A DNA stretch of 64,000 nucleotides from Flavobacterium sp. MFBS3-15 (lineage in GTDB: Bacteria; Bacteroidota; Bacteroidia; Flavobacteriales; Flavobacteriaceae). The notes under the pieces were generated by a model that searched no databases, was not told the origin of the DNA, and saw nothing but the letters and a program-made list of their open reading frames with translations. Of this stretch, positions 27,886 to 36,123 are shown piece by piece (positions within the stretch are counted from its first letter, which is position 1; each line of letters starts with the position of its first letter). The translations under genes were made by a program, and so were the position numbers. The DNA lies in contig NZ_JAPCHV010000007.1 in NCBI RefSeq assembly GCF_026107645.2, forward strand, positions 62,001 through 126,000. Direction: 5' to 3'.

Positions 27886-29610
27886 CTATTTCATTTTTCT
27901 GTACACAGGATACTCCATGTGCGTTTTCTCATAATACTCCGATTGGCTATAGATCCAGTCCAACTGGGCATCGCCGTTATCGGCAAATGCCTTGTCCTGT
28001 TTCTTTTTGGCATCAAATTCCGCTTTCATTTTCGGGTTATCCTTCAATAACTTTGCGGCGGTATCTTCAAAAACGTAGGCTGAAAAATATTCTTTCTGCT
28101 GCAATACCGCATCAAAAAAGTTCCAGTTGAAGTAGGAATCGTACGCCTGTGGCTCCAGTGTTTCCAGCAGGTATTTTACGCCGGGCTGGTTCGTAGGGAT
28201 CACAAAGTCCCCTTTACGGAAAAGCACCTTGCGCGTAGTTGCCTTTACCTGGGTGCCATGGTGCGGGTAGTGCCCTTCGTATGGCGATTTTGATGTTTTA
28301 TAATCAACAATGCGGTAGCTTTCCACCTCCATTTCGGTGTCGTGTGCTAAGGGTTCCATCCTGATATTGTTTATTTTAAGCAGTTCAATGGCATTCCACC
28401 ACGATTGCGGGATGATATAGGCTTCAGGAATCGTCACTTCCAGCGTAGGATTGTAACGCTGGTAGTACGGTATGGTCTTGCTGAACGGCTTTTTGCGGTC
28501 GTAATATAGTCTCGGCTTACCTGATACCTCGCTTGTTTTGAAACCGCCTTCGTAGCCTAAAAATGGCAACAGCGTTACCTCGGCAGAATCTATCTCCCAC
28601 AGCAGCGGGTACTGCATCCCTGCCTTAAAGTGGCTGTTGTTTTCGGCGCGCAGTTCTTTTATCCGGTTGTGGTTCTGCTCGATGTAGGCAAGAGTTTCGG
28701 CCATGTATTCGTAGGTAACTTTTACCCGTTCGGCATAGTTTTTCAGCATGTGTGTTTCGGGCATCGAACCCGGGACATTGAACATCGAGGCAAATCCTGT
28801 CGAATATCTTGGGTAATCCATGAACTGGCTAAAGCCGCCATCGGGTTTTTCGTCGTGGATGTTTACATACGGTGTTGACTCAATGCCCCTGGCCTTCATG
28901 GCGGCCAGTATCTTCGGCAGCATTTCTGTTTTGTAGAACGCCCCAAGGTCGCCTCCCAATTTTTGGTGGTGTGTGGCAATATAGGTAAACACGTATTGGT
29001 AATCGGCCCCGTTGCTCACGTGGTTGTCAATGAAGATATCCGGCTGTACCTTGTGGAAAATCTGCGCGAAAGTTCGTGCGTTTTTGGTATCGCTTTTCAG
29101 GAAATCGCGATTCAGGTCGTAGTTGCGCTCATTCCCGCGAAAGCCGTAGCTCTCTGGGCCGTTCTGGTTGGCGCGGCTGTGCGAATTGCGGTTAAGCGCC
29201 CCGCCGATGTTATAAATGGGAATGCTGATGATAACCGTATTCTTTGGGGCAGGCACTTTTCCTATGGCGAGGTCGCGAAACAGCATCATGGTCGCGTCGA
29301 TACCGTCGGGTTCGCCAGGGTGGATGCCGTTGTTGATGAACAAAACCGCCTTATTATCGTGCATTTTTGCAAAATCGAACACCTTATCCGGATTGTAGAT
29401 AACAATGTGCAACGGTATGCCGCAGTCGGTTAGGCCCATTTCGAGAAGTTGAATGGACTCAAAATCTTTGTCCAGCAGCCTGAAATAGTCGATGGTTTCC
29501 TGATAGGTGGCGGTCTGGTTGCGGTTGCCTTTTTCGTAATGTGTTGTATACATATTTTTTTGTGCCGACAGCGTTGCGGTAAACAGCAACAATGCTAAAA
29601 GTTTTTTCAT
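27886..29610 (-). CDS. M14-family zinc carboxypeptidase, secreted
   Basis: 574 residues, signal peptide MKKLLALLLFTATLSAQ. Zinc ligands appear as INNGIHPGEPDG (H-x2-E) and FIDNHVSNGADYQY (H). The catalytic glutamate is probably in VYTMAETLAYIEQN or nearby. The M14 fold covers about residues 25-330; the C-terminal 240 residues are an additional beta-rich domain. It sits 4 bp after coaD, a curious partner for a secreted peptidase, but flavobacterial genomes often pack unrelated genes this way. Confidence 0.85.
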   Translation of the reverse strand: MKKLLALLLFTATLSAQKNMYTTHYEKGNRNQTATYQETIDYFRLLDKDFESIQLLEMGLTDCGIPLHIVIYNPDKVFDFAKMHDNKAVLFINNGIHPGEPDGIDATMMLFRDLAIGKVPAPKNTVIISIPIYNIGGALNRNSHSRANQNGPESYGFRGNERNYDLNRDFLKSDTKNARTFAQIFHKVQPDIFIDNHVSNGADYQYVFTYIATHHQKLGGDLGAFYKTEMLPKILAAMKARGIESTPYVNIHDEKPDGGFSQFMDYPRYSTGFASMFNVPGSMPETHMLKNYAERVKVTYEYMAETLAYIEQNHNRIKELRAENNSHFKAGMQYPLLWEIDSAEVTLLPFLGYEGGFKTSEVSGKPRLYYDRKKPFSKTIPYYQRYNPTLEVTIPEAYIIPQSWWNAIELLKINNIRMEPLAHDTEMEVESYRIVDYKTSKSPYEGHYPHHGTQVKATTRKVLFRKGDFVIPTNQPGVKYLLETLEPQAYDSYFNWNFFDAVLQQKEYFSAYVFEDTAAKLLKDNPKMKAEFDAKKKQDKAFADNGDAQLDWIYSQSEYYEKTHMEYPVYRKMK

Positions 29611-29614
29611 AATA

Positions 29615-30070
29615 TCATTTTACACGTACCGAACCGGGTACGAGCACAGTATAGTCGCCGCCGTTTCTCAATACGTCCCTAACAATGCTCGAGCTGATGT
29701 AAGAGGTGCTGGCCGCTGTAAGCAGGAACACAGTTTCTATTTGCGACAGCTTGCGGTTGGTGTGCGCAATTGCCTTTTCGAACTCGAAGTCTGCCGGGTT
29801 GCGAAGCCCCCGCAATATGAATCCGGCGCCTATTTTTTTACACAGGTCGATGGTTAGCCCCTGATAGGTGATCACCTCGATCTTGGGCTCATCGGCGAAT
29901 GCCTCCTGTATGAACCTGAGCCGTTCCTCCAACGGGAACATGTATTTTTTCTCGGCATTCACGCCAATGGCCACCACTATCTTATCGAACAAAGGCACAC
30001 CACGCTTGATGATGTCGTAATGCCCAAGGGTTATGGGGTCAAACGACCCGGGGAATACTGCTATTCTCAT
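29615..30070 (-). CDS. coaD: Pantetheine-phosphate adenylyltransferase
   Basis: 151 residues. Makes dephospho-CoA from 4'-phosphopantetheine and ATP. Motifs: FPGSFDPITLGHYDII (T/HxGH nucleotidyltransferase motif) and the C-terminal STSYISSSIVRDVL (ISSSxxR). RGLRNPADFEFE is also conserved. Normal length. Confidence 0.96.
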   Translation of the reverse strand: MRIAVFPGSFDPITLGHYDIIKRGVPLFDKIVVAIGVNAEKKYMFPLEERLRFIQEAFADEPKIEVITYQGLTIDLCKKIGAGFILRGLRNPADFEFEKAIAHTNRKLSQIETVFLLTAASTSYISSSIVRDVLRNGGDYTVLVPGSVRVK

Positions 30071-30092
30071 TTCTTTTTGTTTCAGGTTTTGT

Positions 30093-30212
30093 CCTCACCC
30101 CCAACCCCTCTCCAAAGGAGAGGGGAGCGAGGGAAGTGAAAATTTATATTCTATAGTTGCGTTGCGGTTGAGTGAAGCTGCTCCCTCTCTTTTGGAGAGC
30201 GCTGGGGAGAGG
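30093..30212. repeat. Pair of opposed REP-like palindromes between coaD and ddl
   Basis: The left unit contains the palindrome CCCCTCTCC-AAA-GGAGAGGGG at 30105-30125; the right unit (30180-30212) is an imperfect reverse complement of the left one (CTCTCTTTTGGAGAG core, then CTGGGGAGAGG). Two such units in opposite orientation about 55 bp apart look like a REP/BIME-type dispersed element. The coding density around it is otherwise complete. Confidence 0.6.
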
Positions 30213-30213
30213 C

Positions 30214-31200
30214 CTATCTTCTCCACAACACTTTTCTCTTCATTGCCTGCTGTATCTCGCTGTCGAGCAAATCACTCATAGCGACTCCGGCGTGTGCCGC
30301 CTGCTGCGGGAAAATGCTGGCGGGCGACAGTCCCGGGTTGGTATTAATCTCGATGAAATGTGGCTCGCCATCCATTACGATGAAATCGGTACGGCTAAAC
30401 CCACTCATGCCCAAAGCTTCGTAGGCTTTAGCAGCGGTTTCGCGTATCTTCTGTTCGGTTGTGGCATCCACCCGGGCAGGGGTAATCTCCTCCGACATCC
30501 CCAGGTATTTCGCTTCATAATCAAAAAAGTCGTTGTGCGATACGATCTCGGTCAGCCCCAGTACCGTTGTTTTTCCGTTATAATTAAGGACACCAACCGA
30601 TACTTCTGTCCCTTTAAGGTATGATTCGATCAGGATGTCGCTGTCTTCCGCGAAAGCGAATTCCAATGCCTTATCAAAATCAGCAAGGTCATTTACTTTC
30701 GAAACACCCAGGCTGCTGCCGCTTTGGTTGGGCTTCACCATGAACGGGAGGCCCAGTGTGGCTTCTACGTCTTTGGCAGTAATGCTGTCTCCTTTTGACA
30801 AATATATCGACTTCGCCCTCGGGATGTTGAACTTCGCCAAAACGCTCAGCGTGTCACGCTTGTTGAACGTTAATGCACTCTGGTAAAAGCCGCATCCGGT
30901 ATAAGGGATTTCCAGCAACTCCCAGTAGGACTGCATGTGGCCGTCCTCGCCGGGAGTGCCGTGTATGGTATTGGCAATGACGTCAAAAGTGGTTTTCTGA
31001 CCGTCTTTTTCAAACGAAAAATCGCCTTTATTAATGGGATATTTTTTTCCGTCGATGAGCACGTCCCAGCCTTCAGGGAGGATGTGCACCTCATAAGGCG
31101 TGTATTTAGTACGGTCAAGGTTGTTGAGGATAAGCTGCCCGCTGCGTATTGATATGACGGACTCATCTGAATATCCGCCCATTACCACTGCTATGTTCAT
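30214..31200 (-). CDS. ddl: D-alanine--D-alanine ligase
   Basis: 328 residues, ATP-grasp ligase that makes the peptidoglycan dipeptide. Signatures: VVMGGYSDESVISIRSG (N-terminal), HGTPGEDGHMQSYWELLEIPYTG, FMVKPNQSGSSLGVSKV (ATP loop), and FIEINTNPGLSPASIFPQ with the metal-binding residues. Normal length. First gene of the minus run with coaD; divergent from the PASTA gene over 119 bp. Confidence 0.96.
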   Translation of the reverse strand: MNIAVVMGGYSDESVISIRSGQLILNNLDRTKYTPYEVHILPEGWDVLIDGKKYPINKGDFSFEKDGQKTTFDVIANTIHGTPGEDGHMQSYWELLEIPYTGCGFYQSALTFNKRDTLSVLAKFNIPRAKSIYLSKGDSITAKDVEATLGLPFMVKPNQSGSSLGVSKVNDLADFDKALEFAFAEDSDILIESYLKGTEVSVGVLNYNGKTTVLGLTEIVSHNDFFDYEAKYLGMSEEITPARVDATTEQKIRETAAKAYEALGMSGFSRTDFIVMDGEPHFIEINTNPGLSPASIFPQQAAHAGVAMSDLLDSEIQQAMKRKVLWRR

Positions 31201-31248
31201 TTATTTATAAGTATTGGTTTTAAGCCGGCGTGTGTGCCGATGCTTACA

Positions 31249-31256
31249 CAAAATTA
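31249..31256 (-). promoter_or_regulatory. -7 box of ddl
   Basis: TAATTTTG on the minus strand matches TAnnTTTG, 49 bp before the ddl start. The matching -33 TTG is not evident. Confidence 0.4.
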
Positions 31257-31295
31257 TCATTATTTGCGTTAACTTATAAAGTTTAGTATTATTTA

Positions 31296-31303
31296 TATCT
31301 TTG
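31296..31303 (+). promoter_or_regulatory. -7 box of the PASTA-rluD operon
   Basis: TATCTTTG matches TAnnTTTG, 16 bp before the PASTA gene start at 31320, which would give a short leader of about 10 nt. Confidence 0.5.
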
Positions 31304-31319
31304 CCAAAATTCATTTTGT

Positions 31320-31928
31320 ATGAGCCTTAAAAATTTCCTTACCAGCAAAGTATTCTTCAAGCACCTCGCAATAGCCATCGGAATAGTAATCGTAGCCATT
31401 TTTCTTGTCCTGCAGTGGCTGGGATTTGCAACAAACCATGACCAAAAGATACCGGTGCCTGACCTTCGAAAGTTGACTGCTGAGAAAGCTACAGAAACTC
31501 TTGAAAATATCGATTTGGAATTACTGGTGCTCGATACGGTGGATTTTCGCCCGGAATTCCCACCCTACAGCATTGTCGAGCAGGATCCGTTACCCAAAGT
31601 GAATGTTAAGGAAGACCGTAAGGTATACGTTAAAGTCAATGCCGGGAAATATAGTATGATTACCCTGCCGGATCTTGTACAAAAGACCTACCGTGCAGCA
31701 GTGCCTACGCTAAAGGCCAACGGACTTGAAGAAGGGAAGAAGACGTACAAACCTTATTTGGCAAAAGACGTTGTGCTCGAAATGTGGCAGAACGGCAAAA
31801 AGCTGAAAGCAGGCGATAAGGTAATGAAAGCTTCGAAAATTGACCTTGTGCTGGGTGACGGCAAAACAGGCTATGAAGAACCTGACAGCACGGGTACTGA
31901 GGATATTAATGTAGATGACGAAGAATAA
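31320..31928 (+). CDS. PASTA-domain membrane protein
   Basis: 202 residues. One N-terminal membrane helix (about 13-37), then two PASTA domains (about 44-115, starting IPVPDLRKLTAEKA, and 118-185, starting ITLPDLVQKTYRAA), then an acidic tail. PASTA domains bind muropeptides or beta-lactam-like structures. No kinase or penicillin-binding domain is attached. Its stop codon directly abuts the rluD start, and it faces ddl, which fits a cell-wall role. Confidence 0.88.
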   Translation: MSLKNFLTSKVFFKHLAIAIGIVIVAIFLVLQWLGFATNHDQKIPVPDLRKLTAEKATETLENIDLELLVLDTVDFRPEFPPYSIVEQDPLPKVNVKEDRKVYVKVNAGKYSMITLPDLVQKTYRAAVPTLKANGLEEGKKTYKPYLAKDVVLEMWQNGKKLKAGDKVMKASKIDLVLGDGKTGYEEPDSTGTEDINVDDEE

Positions 31929-32975
31929 ATGACTACACGACCAATTATTGAAAACGAGTCGGAAGACGAACTATACGAGCACCACAGGTTTGAAGCAGGA
32001 AAAGGCCAGGCCCCACTCAGGGTAGACAAATTCCTGATGAACCTGATAGAGAACATAACCCGCAACAAGATCCAGAAGGCGGCCGACTCAGGGAACATTT
32101 TTGTAAACGATGTCCCTGTAAAGTCGAACCACAAGGTAAAGGCCAACGACATTGTAAGCATGCGCCTGGAGCATCCGCCGTATGAATACCTGCTGGAACC
32201 CGAAAACATACCCCTCAACATTGTGTATGAAGATGACCAGTTGCTGGTGGTGAATAAAACTGCCGGCATGGTTGTACACCCTGGGCACGGCAACTACTCG
32301 GGTACGCTGGTCAATGCGCTGGCCTACCATTTTGAGAGCCTTCCCATGAACAGCAGCGACCGTCCCGGACTGGTGCACCGCATCGATAAGGACACCTCGG
32401 GGCTTTTGGTAATTGCCAAGACCGAGCTGGCCATGACGGGTCTGACCAAGCAATTCTCAGAAAAAACATCTGAAAGGGAATATATTGCCCTGGTTTGGGG
32501 GAATGTAAAGGACGATGAAGGCACGATAGAAGGCCACATAGGCCGCCACCCGAAAGACCGCATGCAGAATACCGTGTATCCCGATGGCAGCGAAGGGAAG
32601 CCAGCGGTAACGCACTATAAAGTTGTGGAACGCCTGGGCTATGTAACGCTGGTGTCATGCCGACTCGAAACGGGCCGTACCCACCAGATACGCGTACACA
32701 TGAAGTACATAGGCCATACACTCTTTAACGATGCGCGATACGGCGGCGACCTCATCCTGAAAGGTACTACCTTTACCAAGTACAAGCAATTCATAGACAA
32801 CTGCTTCAAGATATTGCCAAGGCAGGCACTGCACGCACGCACGCTGGGCTTTGAGCATCCGGTCACCAAGGAGTTCCTGCGCTTTGAATGTCCCGTTCCC
32901 GAAGACATGACCGAATGCATCGAGAAGTGGAGGGTATATTCCAAATCGCATACGGCAGAAGAGGAGGAGGATTGA
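31929..32975 (+). CDS. RluA/RluD-family pseudouridine synthase
   Basis: 348 residues. An N-terminal S4-like RNA-binding domain (RVDKFLMNLIENITRNKIQKA) is followed by the catalytic domain with GLVHRIDKDTSGLLV, which contains the catalytic aspartate in HRIDxxTSG, and TGRTHQIRVHM. Most like RluD, which modifies 23S rRNA helix 69, but the target is inferred. The ATG directly follows the PASTA stop codon. Confidence 0.93.
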   Translation: MTTRPIIENESEDELYEHHRFEAGKGQAPLRVDKFLMNLIENITRNKIQKAADSGNIFVNDVPVKSNHKVKANDIVSMRLEHPPYEYLLEPENIPLNIVYEDDQLLVVNKTAGMVVHPGHGNYSGTLVNALAYHFESLPMNSSDRPGLVHRIDKDTSGLLVIAKTELAMTGLTKQFSEKTSEREYIALVWGNVKDDEGTIEGHIGRHPKDRMQNTVYPDGSEGKPAVTHYKVVERLGYVTLVSCRLETGRTHQIRVHMKYIGHTLFNDARYGGDLILKGTTFTKYKQFIDNCFKILPRQALHARTLGFEHPVTKEFLRFECPVPEDMTECIEKWRVYSKSHTAEEEED

Positions 32976-33656
32976 TTATTTTAACTCATCACATTCGGGA
33001 CATACGATTTTAGTTGTAGTGAGCTTATCGCCTTGCCATTTATTAAAAACTATGCACGGTTTCCCTTTTATATATGGACAGTCATTGTATTTGTCCGAAT
33101 AATACACTACACGTTCATTTGGTTCGGGGCGCATATTTCCCAGTTCGCGTGCTTCGGGGTGATATTTCATGTGTTGTGTAACGGGATCGATAGTTATAAG
33201 AAATCCCCGGGAAATAGAGAAACCGTTAGAGGCTGATTGCTGTATGTATATGTCATTACTACCGTCGAAATCATAATCAATCATGCGTAAATCAAATTGA
33301 ATGATAAGGGCTTTTGAAAATGTCAATTCGCTATTTTTCATCCATTTGCCTTTTAATTCATATAATTCAACTTTTAAAATGCTATCATTAGCCATTGTTG
33401 CAATGATGGCATTCTTTTTTTCTTTTGAAATGAAATCCCCTGATTTAAAAGAGATAAACGGACTCCAGTTATCAAAGTTGACAGAATCTTTTGAAATGGC
33501 TTTTTGCAGTAAATTTTCTAAAGTATCACGGACTTTATAAACAACATTCCTTTCTTCATCGTTTTTAATGACAGTTTGTGTTGGATGTTTTATGCCATTT
33601 TCCTCTTTGCATGATAAGCATATCATTATGACAATTAAAATAACTGGAAATTTCAT
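32976..33656 (-). CDS. Lipoprotein of unknown function
   Basis: 226 residues. Lipoprotein signal MKFPVILIVIMICLSC with C16. The start at 33656 begins the signal peptide; an open frame reaches 33725 but adds unrelated residues. DYDFDGSNDIYI resembles an aspartate-rich EF-hand-like or FG-GAP-like loop, and the end has a CPYIKGKPC and a CPEC pair. No known family recognised. Its stop abuts the rluD stop codon on the opposite strand. Confidence 0.65.
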   Translation of the reverse strand: MKFPVILIVIMICLSCKEENGIKHPTQTVIKNDEERNVVYKVRDTLENLLQKAISKDSVNFDNWSPFISFKSGDFISKEKKNAIIATMANDSILKVELYELKGKWMKNSELTFSKALIIQFDLRMIDYDFDGSNDIYIQQSASNGFSISRGFLITIDPVTQHMKYHPEARELGNMRPEPNERVVYYSDKYNDCPYIKGKPCIVFNKWQGDKLTTTKIVCPECDELK

Positions 33657-33710
33657 GAAGGGAGATTTTTCTAATGTAACGCTAAACATACAAAAAATAG
33701 TACAAAAGCA

Positions 33711-33743
33711 AAAACCCCGCAACACTCACTGCTGCGGGGTTTT
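33711..33743 (-). terminator. Terminator of the cytoplasmic yceI gene
   Basis: AAAACCCCGCA (33711-33721) pairs with TGCGGGGTTTT (33733-33743), 23 bp past the yceI stop on the minus strand. Confidence 0.85.
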
Positions 33744-33765
33744 CAAAACAAACCAATTACCAAAC

Positions 33766-34296
33766 TTATGCTTTTACAAACTGTACGTCGATTACCAGTT
33801 TTACTTCTTCGCTAACCAGTACGCCGCCGGTTTCAAGGGCTGCATTCCAGGTAAGGCCAAAGTCTTTGCGGTTCAGCTTGCCTGTAGCGCTGAAGCCGGC
33901 CTTGGTGTTGCCCCAAGGGTCTTTTGCTATACCGCCAAACTCTACGTCAAGGGTTACTGATTTTGTATTTCCTTTGATCGTAAGGTCGCCGGTAAGGGTA
34001 TAATCGTCGTCGCTGTTCTTTTTGAAAGATGTTGATTTAAATGTGATTTTCGCATCCTCTTCCACACCAAAGAAATCGGCAGTCTTAAGGTGGTTGTCAC
34101 GGTCGGCATTGCCTGTATTTACTGATGATGCCTCAGCAGAGAAATCAAATTCAGCATTTTCGAAGTCGTCGCCTTCGGTTGTGGCTTCAGCTGTAAAAGT
34201 ATCAAACTTGCCCGATACGTTGCTGAACATCATGTGTTTTACTTTAAATCCAATCTCTGAGTGTGTCGGGTCTATCGCCCATTTTGTTGTTGCCAT
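33766..34296 (-). CDS. YceI-family protein, cytoplasmic form
   Basis: 176 residues with the lipocalin-like YceI fold; WAIDPTHSEIGFKVKHMMF and KLNRKDFGLTWN are typical. YceI proteins bind polyisoprenoid or other amphiphilic ligands. It has no signal peptide, unlike its paralogue at 49.5 kb, so it should stay in the cytoplasm. The region before it carries the palindromic operator shared with the marR-yceI operon. Confidence 0.92.
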   Translation of the reverse strand: MATTKWAIDPTHSEIGFKVKHMMFSNVSGKFDTFTAEATTEGDDFENAEFDFSAEASSVNTGNADRDNHLKTADFFGVEEDAKITFKSTSFKKNSDDDYTLTGDLTIKGNTKSVTLDVEFGGIAKDPWGNTKAGFSATGKLNRKDFGLTWNAALETGGVLVSEEVKLVIDVQFVKA

Positions 34297-34333
34297 GTTT
34301 TTAAAATTTTAATGTTGTTATATCTAGTTTAAA

Positions 34334-34367
34334 TAAATGTATCTACAAAATTTGTATATACAAATTT
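34334..34367 (-). promoter_or_regulatory. Promoter with MarR-type operator for cytoplasmic yceI
   Basis: Perfect 20-bp palindrome AAATTTGTATATACAAATTT at 34348-34367. On the minus strand the TTG inside it is followed 19 bp later by TACATTTA (34334-34341), so the operator sits on the -33 element. The same core stands before the marR gene at 50.5 kb; the flanking 23 bp from CTACAAAA on are identical at both sites. Confidence 0.75.
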
Positions 34368-34406
34368 ATGAATTTATTTTTATGTATGAAATTTATTTGC
34401 AAATAT

Positions 34407-35285
34407 TTAGCGTAAAGCCATCGGCACTTCCATGAGCAGTATCTCGGCATCCTGCGAATTGGCGGTGATCGTGATCTCGTCGGTGTCCCAAATGCCCACG
34501 CCGTCACGCTGGTTGAGCGCTATAGAGCCGATTGTAAAGTCACCTTTTATGACAAACGCATAAATGCCGTTGCCTTTTTTCTTAAGCGAATAGCTCACAG
34601 CCTTGCCGGTATCAAAAGTGCCCAGGTGGAACCATGCATCCTGGTGGATCCATACGCCCTCGTCATCTGGGCTAGGGGAGAGCACCTGCTGAAGGTTATT
34701 GCGCCTTGCAGCCTCATCAAGGGTAACCTGGCCATAGCGCGGTGTTACGTTACGCTTGTTGGGGTACACCCATATCTGGAGGAATTTGGTCAGTTTGTCC
34801 TTATTCTTATTGTATTCGCTGTGGTAAATTCCGGTGCCGGCGCTCATCACCTGTATGTCGCCTTTACGGATAACTGCTGTGTTGTCCATGCTGTCCTTGT
34901 GCTCGAGGTCGCCCTCAAGTGGGATAGAGATAATTTCCATGTTATCGTGCGGGTGTGTACCGAAACCCATTCCGGGGTCGACCCTATCGTCGTTCAGTAC
35001 CCTGAGTACGCCAAAGTGCATCCTGTCAGGGTTGTGGTAGTTGGCAAAACTAAAGGTGTGGTGCGAGTCGAGCCAGCCGTGGTTGGCGTGTCCGCGTGTC
35101 GCAGCCTTGTGCAGTACCGTGTTTTCCAGCACCAGAGATCCGGGGTTCGGGAGGTGGTTGAAGCCAATCGGTTCCAAAGGGGGTATTTCGTCAATGTCAT
35201 TTTTAAGCGCGTCGCCCACAGCGGCCGAAGTGATGAACATCCCTGTCCCCATGAGGCCTTTTTTTATAAAATCTTTCCGGTTCAT
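34407..35285 (-). CDS. Pirin-family protein with Tat-like leader
   Basis: 292 residues. The cupin metal ligands are in GTHPHDNME (H-x-H) and GIYHSEYN (H, E), as in pirin and YhhW-type quercetin-degrading proteins. HHTFSFANYHNPDRMHFG is the pirin N-terminal signature. The first 25 residues (MNRKDFIKKGLMGTGMFITSAA) resemble a Tat-type leader but have NRK in place of RR, so export is uncertain. The promoter region shares a 20-nt motif with that of the ring-cleaving dioxygenase at 61.3 kb. Confidence 0.88.
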   Translation of the reverse strand: MNRKDFIKKGLMGTGMFITSAAVGDALKNDIDEIPPLEPIGFNHLPNPGSLVLENTVLHKAATRGHANHGWLDSHHTFSFANYHNPDRMHFGVLRVLNDDRVDPGMGFGTHPHDNMEIISIPLEGDLEHKDSMDNTAVIRKGDIQVMSAGTGIYHSEYNKNKDKLTKFLQIWVYPNKRNVTPRYGQVTLDEAARRNNLQQVLSPSPDDEGVWIHQDAWFHLGTFDTGKAVSYSLKKKGNGIYAFVIKGDFTIGSIALNQRDGVGIWDTDEITITANSQDAEILLMEVPMALR

Positions 35286-35337
35286 AATTGATGTTGTTTA
35301 ATTACAAGGCAAAGTTGCGCCATAAAAAACAGTTAGG

Positions 35338-35358
35338 CATTGAACTGGAACAAGAAAA
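35338..35358 (-). promoter_or_regulatory. Motif shared with the dioxygenase upstream region
   Basis: CATTGAACTGGAACAAGAAA at 35338-35357, 53 bp before the pirin start; the counterpart at 61407-61426 differs at one of twenty positions. It sits just beyond the likely -7 box (CAACTTTG on the minus strand, 35310-35317), where an activator or repressor would act. Confidence 0.55.
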
Positions 35359-35394
35359 ACGGCGAAGTCGTTTCGGTTAAGGGTTGGTAGTTTT

Positions 35395-35434
35395 GGGTTC
35401 AGGGTTGCAAATCAGAACTTTAAACCCTAAACCC
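35395..35434. repeat. Imperfect inverted repeat downstream of the Crp-type gene
   Basis: GGGTTCAGGGTT (35395-35406) pairs with AACCCTAAACCC (35423-35434) with one G.T. There is no T-tract after it on the minus strand, so it looks like a dispersed repeat rather than a terminator. Confidence 0.4.
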
Positions 35435-35440
35435 GCAACA

Positions 35441-36025
35441 TTACATTTTTGCAGCTTTCGCTCTCGTTTTGCTCAGAAACTCTGCCGAGATGCCAAGGTA
35501 GGAAGCGATGTAATGCTGGGCCACACGTTGGGGCAGGGTAGGGTACTGCTCAAGGAATTCAAGGTATTTTTCGAGAGCGGTTTTAGATATGGCGTTAAAC
35601 AGCCTGTTTTGCGTATTGGCAAGATTGCGTTGCAGCAATATTCGGAAAGCCCTTTCAAACTTTGGCGCTTTCGCGAAAAGCTCCTCCTTTGTTTCTGGAG
35701 TGAAAAGGAGGAATTCGCAGTCTTCCATCGTTTCTATGTAAATGCGGCTGGGCTTGTCTTCATAGATGCTGAAGGAAATGTCACTTACCCAGGCATCCTC
35801 GATAGCGAAATGCAGTATTACCTCGAAGCCATTCGGGTCGATGTAGTACCTGCGCACGCAGCCTTTAATGACAAAAGCCTCGAAATTGCACATTTCACCT
35901 TCGCGCAGCATAATGGTCTTTTTCGGGACTTTTCGATATTCCAACAATGAATTGAAAATATCCAGTTCTTCCTCTGTAAAAGCTACATACCGGCTGATGC
36001 TTTTGTTTATCTGTGAATAGTCCAT
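35441..36025 (-). CDS. Crp/Fnr-family transcriptional regulator
   Basis: 194 residues. A cyclic-nucleotide-binding-like sensor domain (about 30-120; VIKGCVRRYYIDPNGFEVILHF) is followed by a winged helix-turn-helix (VAQHYIASYLGISAEFLSKTRAK). No cluster of cysteines for an iron-sulfur centre is visible, so it is not Fnr-like in sensing. It may control the pirin gene that follows on the same strand, though 155 bp and a repeat separate them. Confidence 0.85.
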   Translation of the reverse strand: MDYSQINKSISRYVAFTEEELDIFNSLLEYRKVPKKTIMLREGEMCNFEAFVIKGCVRRYYIDPNGFEVILHFAIEDAWVSDISFSIYEDKPSRIYIETMEDCEFLLFTPETKEELFAKAPKFERAFRILLQRNLANTQNRLFNAISKTALEKYLEFLEQYPTLPQRVAQHYIASYLGISAEFLSKTRAKAAKM

Positions 36026-36041
36026 TTACAAATATAAAAGT

Positions 36042-36107
36042 TTAGCCACGAATTACACTAATTTCACCAATTTTTGATTTGTGTGAATTCGTGTAATTCG
36101 TGGCTAA
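36042..36107. repeat. Perfect 17-bp inverted repeat
   Basis: TTAGCCACGAATTACAC (36042-36058) pairs exactly with GTGTAATTCGTGGCTAA (36091-36107) around 32 nt. It lies between the VOC gene and the Crp-type gene. The sequence is of a type seen as dispersed copies in flavobacterial genomes. Confidence 0.55.
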
Positions 36108-36123
36108 GATAATTTACTGTTGA

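Noticed and set aside
35395..35434. Rho-independent terminator after the Crp-type gene
   Set aside because: The stem is good but no T-run follows it on the minus strand; kept only as a repeat.
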